A DNA stretch of 64,000 nt, from contig OY751491.1 in assembly GCA_963565915.1 (NCBI GenBank), positions 2,294,001-2,358,000 on the forward strand. Reading direction: 5' to 3'. Of the stretch, positions 43,592 to 55,704 are shown in pieces. The stretch is from Entoloma clypeatum (Eukaryota > Basidiomycota > Agaricomycetes > Agaricales > Entolomataceae). The position numbers and the translations under genes are program-made. Within the stretch, counting starts at the first letter, position 1; each line of letters opens with the position of its first letter. The notes under the pieces were generated by a model. The model ran no database searches. It was given only the letters and a program-made list of their open reading frames with translations, and was not told where the DNA came from.

Positions 43592-46500
43592 ATGCGCGTT
43601 TTGTGCAATGCTCGCAGCGTCCGTTTCCTCTCTGGTTCGCGGGCAGTTGGCAGCAAACAAGTGGACAAGAACTCGTTCTCAGATACTCTAATCCTTCCCA
43701 AGACCTCGTTCCCTCTATGGACCAATCCTTCAAACAGCGAGTTACCGTTTCAAACCCGGACATGCGAAGACCTGTACCGTTGGCAGGTACTTGCCTCCTA
43801 CACTCTGCGGCTTCTATCTTGACTCTCAAATGCCAGAGGAAACATGCCAACGGTCCGCCGTGGGTGCTGCATGATGGTCCGCCGTACGCTAATGGAGACC
43901 TTCACATGGGTCAGTAACATGTACCCACTTCCCCGCTTACTGTGCTCAACATCCAGTAAAGGTCACGCCCTCAACAAGATTCTGAAGGACATCATCAACC
44001 GTTTTCACGTTTCTCGCGATCGCCAAGTTCAGTATGTTTGTCCCGTATAGTTGCTCGGGACGCATAGTCAATACGTCAGTTATATCCCAGGTTGGGACTG
44101 TCACGGACTTCCCATCGAGAACAAGGCGCTCCAGGAATTGGGAGTATGTCATTTCTCGCAGACGCAAGTTCTTTCATATCACTGAAAGTTTGGAAATAGC
44201 AAGATTCGCGTACAATTGCAGCTAACACGATCAGAACTGCCGCTGAGGCCACGGCTAAACGTGAAATCGCATCACAGAAGGAGCAATTTCGTCGTTTTGG
44301 GATTATGGCAGACTGGTCGAATGAGTTCACGTATCGCACGTTGGGTGAGCGGCATTTGTACCTTCAAACCTCATCGTGCACTTACTAAGATGTTAAAGAT
44401 CACCATTATGAGATTAGGCAACTCCGTATTTTTCAAAAAATGGTTGAAAAAGGTAGCTTGTCGTCAGCATATTTGTCCTTGACCCTGATCTCAGTCGCAA
44501 TGAAGGGCTGATATACCGACATTACCGGCCGGTGCATTACTCTCCCTCCTCCCGTTCGGCTCTAGCAGAGGCAGAACTCATTTACAAGGACGATCATGTT
44601 TCTCACTCCGTGTATGTCACCTTCGAGATCTCAAGAGATACTCCGATTCAGAGCGCTGTTCTGCGCGAGCTCGTTGCAACAACACCTTCCATTCGATTGC
44701 TTGTCTGGACAACGACACCGTGGACCCTCACAGCGAACATGGTGAGGGTTTCACTTCCTCTTCATCCCTCGCATTTGGTTGTGACATCCATTAGGGGATT
44801 GCAGTACATCGCGATCTCCGGTACTGCATCTTGAGACCCCACAATGAACCAGAGAAAGCCCTTATCGTTGCCAAAGACAGAGTGACTGCTCTTGCGGATC
44901 TTCTCGGACCTACAGAAATCATTGCGGAAGTACAAGGTCATTCTAACCCTCATGACTCGTAATTGTTTACTTTATGTGCGATGCCAGGCGCGGATCTTGT
45001 GGACCTTTCTTATAATCCAATATTTTGGACCTCGTCTTCAACGCCGCAGCCGCTGAACATTATCTCTGCACCCCATGTTACCTCCGACTCAGGAACTGGC
45101 CTTGTCCACTGTGCACCTGCCCATGGCGCAGAAGACTACAATGCATTCCAAGCCTTAGGTCTCATCACCAGGTCTAACATTCTGTGCCATGTTGACGACG
45201 AAGGAAAATTCACGGCGGAAGTTGCTGAGGTCGTTGGAAATGCATCTGCAGACTTGGTTGGCAAGGACGTCTTAAGCGATGGCTCTCGGGCAGTTGTTGG
45301 TCTGCTTAGGAGTGTCGGCGCCCTTGTCAAAGTTCAGCGTGTGAAACATCGCTACCCATATGACTGGAAGACTAATGAACCGGTCATTGTAACGTAGGTT
45401 GCCCACAGCAATTCTTTCCTTTCGGTGTTGACCACTTCCTAGAGCGACATCTCAATGGTTTGCCGATCTCGCGATCATTAGAGATAACGCGTTGGAGGCT
45501 CTCGAAAAAGTTTTTTTCTTCCCGCTAGCCTGTAAGACGCTGCCTTTGTTTTTTATTATAAGAAGCTAACCAAATCATTACATTAGCTCGCAATCGCTTA
45601 GAGTCGTTTATTCGGTCCCGTTCAGAGTGGTGCATCTCCCGCCAACGTGTTTGGGGTGTACCGATCCCGGCACTCCACCACCTCGATACCGATAAAGCAA
45701 TCCTTGACTCCGCTACGCTCAATCACATTCTTTCTGTCCTAGAAGAGAAAGGTGTCGCACATTGGTGGGATGGCCCCGTTGACGACTTCGTCCCTCCCTC
45801 ACTGATACAAGAAGGACGCTCACCCTTAGAGACATGGCGCAAGGGTACGGACACCATGGACGTCTGGTTCGACAGCGGCACTTCCTGGTCTATGCTCGGC
45901 GAAGCAGGACTCCGGGAAATGGATGATCACGGATCTCAGCGACCATTCTTAGCGGATCTTTGCCTTGAGGGATCTGATCAACACCGCGGTTGGTTCCAGA
46001 GCCAACTGTTGACCAGAATCGGTTTTGCATCCACGGACGCTGAAGGTGTTAGTCCCTATGGCACCCTTATCACGCACGGCATGGTCCTCGATCAGGATGG
46101 GAAGAAGATGAGCAAGTCCTTGGGGAATATCATGAGCCCTCTGACGATCGTTCTAGGTGGCAAGGTTCGTTCATTTTCGAAGAGTGGCAGGCATTTTCGT
46201 CTTATGAGAAACTTCAAGGACAAAAAGAAGGAGCCGGCGTATGGTGCCGACGTACTGAGGCTATGGGTTGCGACCGTGGAATACTGGCGGGACATGTCGA
46301 TTGGACCGACTGTGCTCGCCCAAGCTGCCGAATCTCTTCGGAAGATCCGGAATTCTGCGCGGTTCATTCTGGGTAATATTGGCGATGAAGAAACCCGAAG
46401 GACTATGGACTACGTTCCTAGGAGGGAGTTGGGAATAGTGCGTCTTTCTCTTGGACAGCTGGGGGGAAATTGACCTCAGGAACGCTTGATATATGAAGGC

Positions 46501-47537
46501 CGAGCGCTATGTAATGCACGAACTCTATACTCTAGAACAAACCGCCCTAGAGGGGTATGCTTCATACAATTTCGCCAAAGGTGCGTACCCATGTTGTCCC
46601 TTATGGGCCTGTTATTGACACACTTCAAGTTATTAATGCCCTGACAAATTTTGCAAACATTACACTCTCCTCATCATACTTTGACATCTCCAAGGATTGC
46701 CTCTATGCGAATCATATCAGTAGCCTTGACCGTAGAGCAACAGTCACGGTTCTCGAACAGGTTTTAAAGACCATGACTTCCGTCCTTGCACCTGTACTAC
46801 CTCATTTGGCAGAGGAGATCCATGCGACATGGAAAGCGGATGGGACTTCAGTATTCATGACGCCATGGGTACCACTGGTGCGTCCCATTCTAGAGGTCAC
46901 ACTCAACTTTGCTGATCCTTCTGCCAGGACGATGGATGGAGGGATGCACAAGCTGCAGGGGAGATGTCGGAACTCCTCCGAATTCGTGGTACCGTTCTTT
47001 CGTTGTTAGAAAAAGCCCGTGGAGACAAGTAAGTCTACCTCAAGCACACTAACTTCCTCTCATTTGAGCTTTTACCCAGGCGCCTGAAGAGCTCCCTAGA
47101 AGCCGCAGTCGACCTTGTTATCCCTGATGGTATGGCTGGTCATGAAGTAATTGACCTGCTACAGCGCGAAGGTTTGAGGTTTCCTCGCTTATGGGTGGCC
47201 TTTTACACACACTGAGTCGTTCCGCAGAAGACTTTTTGAAGACTCTGTTCATTGTTTCCGATGCTTGTATAGAGGATGAAGGCTCTTTGGGGACTTATTC
47301 TCCAGAATGGCTATATACAGATACGGTGTCCATCTCAGGTATTTTGAAGCCCAGTGTGAGGGATGTATGACTATACTCATTATCATCTGCTTTTTTGATC
47401 TAGGATGCGACGAAGAGTTGGCTATACGCGTTCGACCTGCGGGACAAGAGAAATGTCCTCGTTGCTGGATGTTCACCCGGCAAAAGGACGATACCTTGTG
47501 TCAGCGGTGTGAGGAAGTGATAAAACACAAGCGTTGA
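43592..47537 (+). CDS. ISM1: Mitochondrial isoleucyl-tRNA synthetase
   Basis: Eighteen exons give 1012 residues: 43592-43786, 43837-43909, 43962-44031, 44080-44143, 44200-44344, 44399-44452, 44506-44741, 44795-44936, 44988-45393, 45443-45531, 45587-46164, 46219-46437, 46499-46580, 46630-46877, 46928-47028, 47080-47171, 47228-47338 and 47404-47537. Class I marks are HMGH (88-91), KMSKS (665-669), the editing domain ('[20 protein letters not shown]' in parts) and a C-terminal zinc site Cys986, 989, 1001, 1004 as in bacterial-type enzymes. The Arg/Ser-rich N-terminus lacking early acids fits a mitochondrial presequence. It charges mitochondrial tRNA-Ile. Intron 11 (46165-46218, 54 nt) is a multiple of three without stop and could be retained. 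Confidence 0.93.
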
Positions 47538-48084
47538 TGAGAATCCCCAATCCACTAATAAGGGTAATTTAGGAATCTATAGCATAACTCGATAGATCAA
47601 CGACATTGTTGCAATCCAGTTCAATATTCTACTTCCTCCTACTTTGCACATACCCAGCGTTTTTTGGAGGACCACGCAAAACATGGAAACACATTATTTT
47701 ATGACAGTGCATTTCGGCTCATATGATCATAACTGTTTCATTGTTATCCCAGGACCCAATGCTAGCTATCCAAGTAAATCAATGAACGGCTTGTCTCCTT
47801 TCGGCATTTTTGAAAAAGGGATCGATCGCAGACCTCTGAATTTACCACTGCCTGGCGTCATCTAGCTGCCCTCGACAATCATCACTCAATGTATCGGAGC
47901 ATCCTGTGGAGGTGATCTGTCTTTTGGTTTAGGGGAGAATCTAATGATTATAGCGCCGTATCCGCACCTCCCAATGTGCAAGGAAGGATTGGAAGTGGGC
48001 TTTTGGAAGTTGTCGTGAGGGTGACCCAGACAGAGCTCAAGCAAAGCACAAGGGAACAGACTGTGATTGCTGCCATGGTACAAC
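47538..48084. other. Intergenic region between converging genes
   Basis: Holds the 3' ends of the IleRS and F-box genes. No further gene seen. Confidence 0.5.
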
Positions 48085-49499
48085 TCAGTGAAGAAGGTAC
48101 CATGGGGTTTGTGATCTGGACGTTACCTTTCTTGGAGACCTAGACATCGACAGTGAACGGCGCTGGGTACTCGACTGCCTGCTGGGCACGCCGCGTATCT
48201 TCTTCAACATGGCCCTAAGCTTCCTGTCATAAACCGGCATCCCGAAGGTGACGTCTCGCAAACGCGCAAAGGATTTCCGTGTCAGGATCTCGGAGATCTT
48301 GTCCCAATCAAATTGAAGGAGGAGCGCTGTCTCGTTCCATTGTATGCTGAATTGCACGATTTCGATGCGTGGGGAGGATAGTTGAATGAGGGTCTTTTCG
48401 ATTCCGTGAGGGGTGAAGCACTCGTCCACCTCGGGTTCACAAGGCTGGAACCAGAGATGGCTGAGATGGAGAGACCTCAGTTCGGTCAGACGAGACAGGT
48501 TAACTACCGAATATGTCATCTCTGAGCGATTTCATGGATGAAAACACACACACACACACCTTCAGGCAGATGCCAAGGCAGACTGAGATGCCTGATCTTC
48601 CCCGCAAACCTCTTCAAAAACCACGATATCGCCAACACATCCACGTCCTCCCAAAACACGCTGCACAGCCGGACCGTCTCGAGCTCCGCCAGCTCGCTCG
48701 AGTACGACCCCAGCCACGTCACCACATGCCCGATCGGCGCGATGTACAGCTCGACCGTCCGCAGCCCACGCGGCAGCCGCTGGCACTTCCACTTCGACGG
48801 CGGCTCGTTGTCGCCCGGGAGACGCGTGTCCTTCCACGCGACGTCCGACAGCGCGAGGCGCTGGAGGCTCTGCAGCGCGCACACGGTGTCGGTGAACTGT
48901 GGGAACGACGGGAAGGCGCACGCGCGGAACTCGAGGTCGGTGAGCCCTGGGAACCCGCGCGCGAGCGTGCCGGTGGCTTGCGCGTCGAGGCCGCCTTGGA
49001 TCCAGGAGAAGCAGAGCGAGGTGAGCGACTTGAACGTCGTCAGTCGGCGTAGGAGGGCCTCGTCGCACCGGAGGGTGAGTGCACTTTCGGGACAGCGGTC
49101 TTCAGCCACATGAGCGGCGTCCGACTCTTCAGCGAACCTGAGCTTGTCTGGGGTAAGGCGGTGGTGGCTGATTATGAATGAGCTGTGCTGGATGGAGACG
49201 TGGCGGATCCCCCAGGAGATGGTGGCATGCGGGGAGTCGACGAGCCGGATGAAGCTCTTTGTGTTCCGCTGGCTCAGCGAGATGGCAGAGAACAAGCGCT
49301 GTCTGCTGGCCTTGAGCCAGGTCTTGCAGACGAGGCTACAGACTGCCAGGGTGGGGACATCGAAGCAGGCGACCCTTTCGATGATGAGATCAATCACTTC
49401 GGAAGGAATTCTCCGGGACAGTTCCTTTGACAACGGCCTGATACACACAGGCTGGCGAGCGCGTAGGATGGACTTGGGCTCTCTTGACGATCCAGCCAT
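48085..49499 (-). CDS. F-box protein
   Basis: Exons 49499-48560 and 48503-48085 give about 452 residues. The F-box is at residues 31-70 ('IPSEVIDLIIERVACFDVPT', 'AVCSLVCKTW'), which would bind Skp1 in an SCF ubiquitin ligase. The rest has leucine-rich, irregular repeats ('LTSLCFSWIQG', 'LTDLEFRACAF', 'LQRLALSDVAW', 'LRTVELYIAP', 'LETVRLCSVFW') typical of the large agaricomycete F-box/LRR families; the substrate is unknown. The first intron begins inside a (GT)8-9 microsatellite. The last 40 codons are the least certain part of the model. An ATG 16 codons upstream is an alternative start. Confidence 0.8.
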
Positions 49500-49732
49500 C
49501 TTGCAGCAATGGTGGGCGGTGGTGGTAAGTAGCACAACTATCAGCAATTCACAGCCAAGTATGTACTATGTACCCTCGGTTGACTCGGTAGTTCAGAAGA
49601 GAGACATCAGCACATGATACACAGCACTGGCTGATTCTGGGTGACTTCTCGGCCGCCACCTCGCGTTGCAGCACCAGCAACAATAAAATCCAAAAAAAAA
49701 TTTACAATTTCAAAGCCAATCTACATTCCATC

Positions 49733-52263
49733 CTAGTATGAACGACCGAACATGGTCCATCTCTTTGCGTCCCTGCCACACGCCGGGCACTTTGTCTTGC
49801 CAGGTTCGATCGGAGTCCACTGGGACTGGTCAAATGGAATAGCGAGCGACTTGGCCCCTGCCGACGGCGCACGCTCATCCTGCGGTTCCGCGCTGATCAT
49901 CACATGGCGCCCCAACCGTCAATCTCGGTGCCTTGACAAGAGGGGCAAGAAGGCTACTCACGATCGACCACTCCGTTCCTTGATGTCGTCCTCGCACGCC
50001 TCCACCTCGCACCATGGAATGACCACGATGCCCTTGTTATCTAGAGTGGGGACGACTTCGTCCCAATGCGTGATCTCCTTGATGCGAGAAAAGTAATTGT
50101 CCCGCGCGCGAGTGAACATCTCCTTTTGAATCGTCTCTAGAAGCCTATTCACAGTGACCCCGATGTTCTCAAGCGGGGCCGGGTTCTTTGTACCCATGTC
50201 GCGACGGACGGTAAGGGTCTGCTTCTTCGCAATATCGTTGGGACCAATTTCGAGGCGGAGCGGCACACCCTGTAGTTCACACTCAGCAAGAAAGTAAGCG
50301 GCGCTGAACAGAACAGATAGCTAACCTTCTGCTCCCAGTCGTTGAACTTGTATCCAGGAGTATACGCATCCCGAAGGTCTGCCTTGGCGCGGATCCCGGC
50401 CTTCTTGAGCGTCGTCGCGAGCTCGTCACAAGCCCCGTTGATCTTTGCCCGCTGCTCATCCGTCGTCTTAGCCGTGATGCCACACGGAATGACGACAACT
50501 TGAATGCTCGCTACACGCGGGGGGAGGACCAAGCCCTGATTGTCACCGTGGACCATGACCATCACGCCTATCGCTCTGGTCGACAGACCCCACGAGTTCT
50601 GCCAGACGTATGTCTTGCCCTTGGCCGGGTCTGTGGGGTCCTCGACGAAGATGTTGAACATCTCCGGCCGCGAGAAGTTTTGGCCAAGACAGTGCGAGGT
50701 GGCGGCTTGGATACCGCGTCCGGACGTCGGGATGAAGCCTTCCAGGGTGGTTGTGTATAGACCACCCGCAAACTTCTCCTTCTCGGACTTGATTCCGGGG
50801 ATGACAGGAACAGCGAGGAGGTCCTCGTATACTTGGCGGTAGAGCTCGAGAATTTCTCGTACTTCAACGTCTGCTTCGGCTTTGGTGAGGTGGGCGGTGT
50901 GTCCTTCTTGCCACAGGAACTCGCGAGTGCGGAGGAATGGTTCTGGAATTGGCCTCAGATACGCCAAATCTCGAAAGAATGGATGATACTTACGAGGGTT
51001 CTTGAATTCCCATCGAACGACGCTGTTCCACTGGTTCAGCTTAAGCGGAAGATCACGATGACTTTTAATCCATTTAGCGTAGTCTGTATAATGGATTGTA
51101 AATCATGATGCAAGAGAGATAATAGACCTGCTCACAAGGATACATAGCTGTTTCAGAGGTCGGACGAATCGCGATGGGTTCTTCAAGGTCAGAGTTACCC
51201 GCGCGCGTTACCCAGGCCACTTCCGGGGAGAAGCCTTCGATGTGGTCCTTTTCACGTTCAAGAACCTTTGCAGAGACGAACATGGGAAAGTACGAGTTCT
51301 GGACGCCCATTTCCTTGATCTTGGTGTTGAACCACGCTAAGGAAGGAATTAGTATTTAGGGGAGTAGGGGAACAGTGGATGGTCGCGGAAGGTACCTTGG
51401 ATCTCCTCCCATATGCTGTATGACCAGGGCTTTAAGATGTAGCATCCACTGACGCTATAGTAGTCGAGCATGTCTGCTTTGATAAGGACCTAACACTAGT
51501 GTTATGTGTCTGTCGATCAGATGGGGTGGGGACACTCACATTGGTGTACCATGCGGAAAAATCGACTTCTTTCTTGACCCCAATGGCGATTTGTACGGCA
51601 CCCTCGATCTTAGCATCCTCTTTCTCTTTTACGGGGGGCTTGGAGACCTGAGCCGCTGCGCCTGCCGGAGGGGCCAGGTTCTGGAAGTCGAGCTCTTGGA
51701 TCTTGGCCTCCTCCGTTTCGTGTTTCCGCAGGTGTGCGGCGATGTCAGTTCCAGAGAGGAAGATGGTGGAACTTGAAGAGAGGGCGTGGACGGCAAAGGT
51801 AGCATCGGAGGACGCGATCGATGAGTCGAGGATGGTCTGAACTTTGGGGAATGTCTGGTGGTTCAATGCCAGGGGAGAGACTGGGCGCGATGTGAGTGTA
51901 GGACGGGCAGGGGTATTGATGAAGGGACATACTCGAGTCCTTGTCGAGGGCGAAGAATTCTGTCAGGAGATCGGCCGAGGCGAGGCGCAGCTCCTTCAGA
52001 TTGAGAACTCTGCCAATGACGGCCGAGTTGGTTTCTGTTTCCTCGCGTGCGATGACGACGACCGGGACGGGGGTGGCTGTTTTTGCGGTTTTTGGCTTGT
52101 AGACTAGGGTTTTGATGAGTTCAAAGGATTTCGGTGCGGCGTCGTCAGCGATGAGCGCGTCACGCCACTCTGCGGGGGAGGTGGTGGCCGCATGGTGAAC
52201 GGTGGCGGAAGGGGTTATAGAGAGGGTAGCGATGAGCTGGGTAATGTTATCCGAGGACGGCAT
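49733..52263 (-). CDS. Prolyl-tRNA synthetase, eukaryotic/archaeal type
   Basis: Eight exons: 52263-51933, 51880-51540, 51489-51396, 51336-51136, 51083-50994, 50942-50326, 50269-49962 and 49892-49733, giving 713 residues. The N-terminal 220 residues look like a YbaK/Ybak-type editing-like domain ('[20 protein letters not shown]', '[14 protein letters not shown]'). The class II core has '[17 protein letters not shown]', '[16 protein letters not shown]', '[18 protein letters not shown]' (motif 2) and '[18 protein letters not shown]' (motif 3). It ends with the zinc-binding C-terminus typical of eukaryotic ProRS, final residues 'MFGRSY' with 'CPACGRD'. An in-frame ATG at 52413 would add 50 Arg/Ser/Ala-rich residues resembling a mitochondrial presequence. 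Confidence 0.93.
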
Positions 52264-52413
52264 GGTATCGGAGGCAAAGGAGGCTGCTCTATGTGGTATT
52301 AAAGCAGAGGCGAGCCTCTGCCGTGACTCGGGCCATCTCAAGCTGACTCTTATCAGATGCGGTGCTCGACATCGACTCAACTGCCTTGCAACTGCATGCC
52401 AGGCAATGGTCAT
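52264..52413 (-). other. In-frame N-terminal extension of ProRS, possible mitochondrial presequence
   Basis: From ATG 52413 the frame stays open into the ProRS start at 52263. The 50 residues contain eight or nine arginines, many Ser/Ala/Leu and almost no acids ('MTIAWHAVARQLSRCR'...). One gene could so supply both compartments by start choice. Alternatively it is just untranslated leader. Confidence 0.45.
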
Positions 52414-52771
52414 AAGTTAGAAAAAAAAAAGAGGAGGGCAGGTTGTGATGGCAAGCAACGTTTTTGCGACCCTCTGTCTGATCTAAGCGTCATTTTCAAG
52501 TTTATACATTCGGAAAGATCGCAAAGGGGCGTCGTCACTGTATCTGCCAATGCACAACTTCCTGGCCCTCAGGAGTATCGCTAGTGGGCTGTTTTACAGT
52601 AGGCATACCTTCATACTACATACCTTGGGTCTCTTTTCCAGGAAAATTTTGAGTGTTCACGTGATACAGCGCGTCTGCATCATTTATTTGTGTCGTGGTC
52701 ATGCACGTGATGTTGAGTACTTTGAGGTAGTTCTCTGCTTCTCCCTCATATATTCACCACGGCGAGCCACC
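52414..52771. promoter_or_regulatory. Shared upstream region of ProRS and B-type cyclin
   Basis: Divergent genes; 358 bp between the outermost ProRS ATG and the cyclin ATG. An A-run near 52422-52431 lies at the ProRS side. No TATA box or known cell-cycle motif was identified with confidence. Confidence 0.45.
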
Positions 52772-54785
52772 ATGTCTTCAGCTCTACCAGTAAGCCTTTC
52801 CCTTCGTCGTCAAAGGGCGTCCTACTCACCCACATCTCAGACTCGCCGTGTAACGCGGACAACCCGCACCACAACCGCCAAGGACAATGAAAACGCCAAC
52901 GCCCGCCCTTCGCGAATCTCCACTCGCGCGAGACCCGCTTCGACGGCCGCCCCTGCTGCCGCTGGCGGCACTACCCGAGCAACCGCCGGAACTGCAGCTT
53001 CACGCGCAAAGACCATTGGCACCAAGGACACCGACACCACCGCTGGAAAGCGGAAACGAGAGGCCCTCGGTGAGGTCACCGCTCTCGTCACAAACAACAA
53101 GCCCATGAGCAAGGCCAAGGACAAGGACATCGGCAAAAAGGAGAAGTTCGATGGCGTCCTCATCAAGTCAAAGCCTGTAACCACACGGCAGCCCTTGAGA
53201 ACAGTTGCGACTACTCGCCAAGCAGCAAAGAGCACAACTGCCACTGCCCCCGTCACCAAGAAGAATGTACTAGAGCATGACAAGTCCAAGGACGCACCAC
53301 GCGAGGTGATCAATGTTTCAGACGAGAATGCAATGCTCGTCGATCCCCCAGTCCAGACCCTTCCAAGCATTACCGTACGAAAGGCCGCCGTTCCCCAAGA
53401 GACCGCTGCAGCCGCCAGCCGCCGCTCTGATGGCCATCGCCGCACATCAGCTCGTTCTCACGCTGCCACTCGCCGACAAACAGTCGAGGATCCAGAAGCA
53501 GGCCGCGTGTTCAAGAAACGGCGTACATCATCAGATGCCCCAGAAGACGACCCCGCAGCCGCTCAGGAGGCCCGCCGCGTCGCTGGAGAAGCCGCCGCCG
53601 CCGTAAGATTGGCCGCAGAGATCGAGGCTTACGCAGACGAGCCAGAAGCGGAACCCGATGGTTCAGAGTGGGACGATCTCGATGCCGGCGACGCTGATGA
53701 TCCATTGATGGTCAGCGATTACGTTGTGGACATCTTTGAATATCTGAAGCAGGTCGAGGTAATTATCCCAGCTATGTATCAACCCCTTTGGACTCAATGC
53801 CCCATACAGCTCACTACCATGCCGAATCCAAATTATATGGACTGCCAGAAAGAGCTAGCGTGGAAGATGCGCGGCATCTTAACCGACTGGTTGATCCAGG
53901 TCCACGTCCGTTTCCACCTCCTCCCAGAGACCCTCTTCCTCTGCGTCAACATCATCGACCGCTTCCTCTCCGCGCGCGTCGTCTCCCTCGCCAAGCTCCA
54001 GCTCGTTGGCATCACTTGCATGTTCATCGCCGCCAAGTTCGAAGAAGTCGTCGCGCCGTCCGTCACGCACTTCCAGATGTGCGCGGACTCGTCCTACACC
54101 GAGTCCGAGATCCTCCAGGCAGAGCGGTACGTTCTCAAGACCCTCGATTGGAACTTGAGCTACCCGAACCCGGTGCATTTCCTCCGCCGCGTGAGCAAGG
54201 CCGATGAATACAACGTGAAGGTCCGGACGCTGGCCAAGTATTTGCTGGAAATTGGGTGCTTGGAATGGAGGCTCATTGCTGCGCCGCCGTCGCTGATGGC
54301 TGCTGCCGCCATCTGGTTGGCTCGGATGGCGTTGGGGATGGAGAATTGGGCAAGTTTTCCATTGTTGAGTTGCCATACCCCCAAGCTTCATAATTTCTCC
54401 AGACGCCGAATCTGGCCCACTATTCTTCATACATGGAGCGCGCGCTCGTGCCCACTGCCAACCTTATGCTGAACTATATTTTGAAGCCTGTCCGCCACGA
54501 GTCGTTTCACAAGAAATATGCAGGCAAACGGTACTTCAAGGTTTGTAGCTTCCTTCCCGATTTTGCTCAACGCTGACCTGCACGATACAGTCGAGTACAT
54601 TCATGAAACAATGGGCTCTTGATCGATGGAGTGAAGGAACGCAAGTGAATCTCTGGGACGAGCTCTCAACTATCAAAGCCGAGATCCGCCTCGAACGAGA
54701 CGTCGAAGAGCTGCGTCTCCCGAATGAAGGCTCGGATGTCCAACCAATCGGAGATTCGACCAGGAACGACGAACCTGAAGTATGA
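52772..54785 (+). CDS. G2/mitotic B-type cyclin
   Basis: Exons 52772-52789, 52841-53758, 53810-54349, 54403-54540 and 54591-54785 give 602 residues. A long disordered Ala/Thr/Arg/Lys-rich N-terminus contains a destruction-box-like 'REALGEVT' (79-86). The cyclin boxes start at about residue 313: 'MRGILTDWLIQVH', 'LQLVGITCMFIAAKFEEV', 'ILQAERYVLKTLDWNLSYPNP', then 'WTPNLAHYSSYMERALVP'. It activates Cdk1 for entry into mitosis and should be degraded by the APC/C. Intron 3 uses a GC donor (GG-GCAAGT, 54350) required by the 'ENW-TPNLAHYS' join. Introns 1 and 2 are both 51 nt and lack stops, so their retention would keep the frame. Confidence 0.92.
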
Positions 54786-55704
54786 TGATAGAGCAAACGC
54801 GGGACGGGACACGACGCGGCTCATTAGCTTGTCATACCTCCGCCTTAGACTCTCCTGGTTGCCGGTCCTCTGCTGCTGGATCAGCCGAGGCTTCCCAAAC
54901 CAAGAAAAACTTTTTGCGCACCGAAACATTTCATCTCACAATAGGCACATTTTTTCTAGGAAAATCTACGCATGCCCCTTCCCCCTTGTCCATGTTCGTC
55001 CCCCTCTCTCGCATCAACAACAACTTGTTACTCCACTCTTCTTTCAATCCCGCATCTGTAAAACCTGAGAAGAATCCAAGCACCTCCAAAGAAAAACGCA
55101 ACAATCATGTTTCATTCTCCAGATCAAGTCCAAAAGAAAAAAAAAAAACCAGGCCCCCACCTTTCTTGCATTCCATGTTTCTCTCCGTTTCCTCGAACCA
55201 AAATCCAAAAATACTATCCATCCTTCATAATTCCATGTGTCCACACCAAAGCTGTATCGCGTTCTTTCTCTTCCTTTCGAGTTTTTCGAGGAGTTTGTCA
55301 CCGCACTGGCAAGCGTCGTCGTTTTAGAAAGGCCCCATCCGTCTTACTTGGGCTATAGCACTATTGTTTGAATGCTCGATTTGTTGTTTTAAGTACCTTG
55401 TTTTCTTCTTACACATACCACATCCCCACATCGTTGGTTTCCCGGGCCCCTCCCCCATCATTTTTTGTTGTTGTTCGCAAGTAGATATATACCTTCTATC
55501 GAGCTGTACATTTCCCAAACGCAGAACACTGGTAACAAACTATTTATTATTAAATTTCAAAACAGTGAAATCTGTATGGTGCAGCGGGGACACAGATAAG
55601 AACTTCCAAGACGACTTGGGGGTAACGTTACAGTCCTTTATTCAAGACATAGTTGATCCTTTGATCCAGTCAGATTTGATTAAGGAAGTTCTAGTTATAC
55701 ACAG
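54786..55704. other. Intergenic region between converging genes
   Basis: About 0.9 kb between the cyclin and Rpn1 stop codons. It is rich in short T/C and A runs; no gene or repeat recognised. Confidence 0.5.

Noticed and set aside
47644..47865. 73-codon open frame downstream of IleRS
   Set aside because: Lies in the short region between two converging genes, with no recognisable domain or splice partners.
52837..53445. 202-codon minus-strand frame opposite the cyclin N-terminus
   Set aside because: Antisense shadow of the Ala/Thr/Arg-rich cyclin N-terminus; hydrophobic only because of complementary codon bias.
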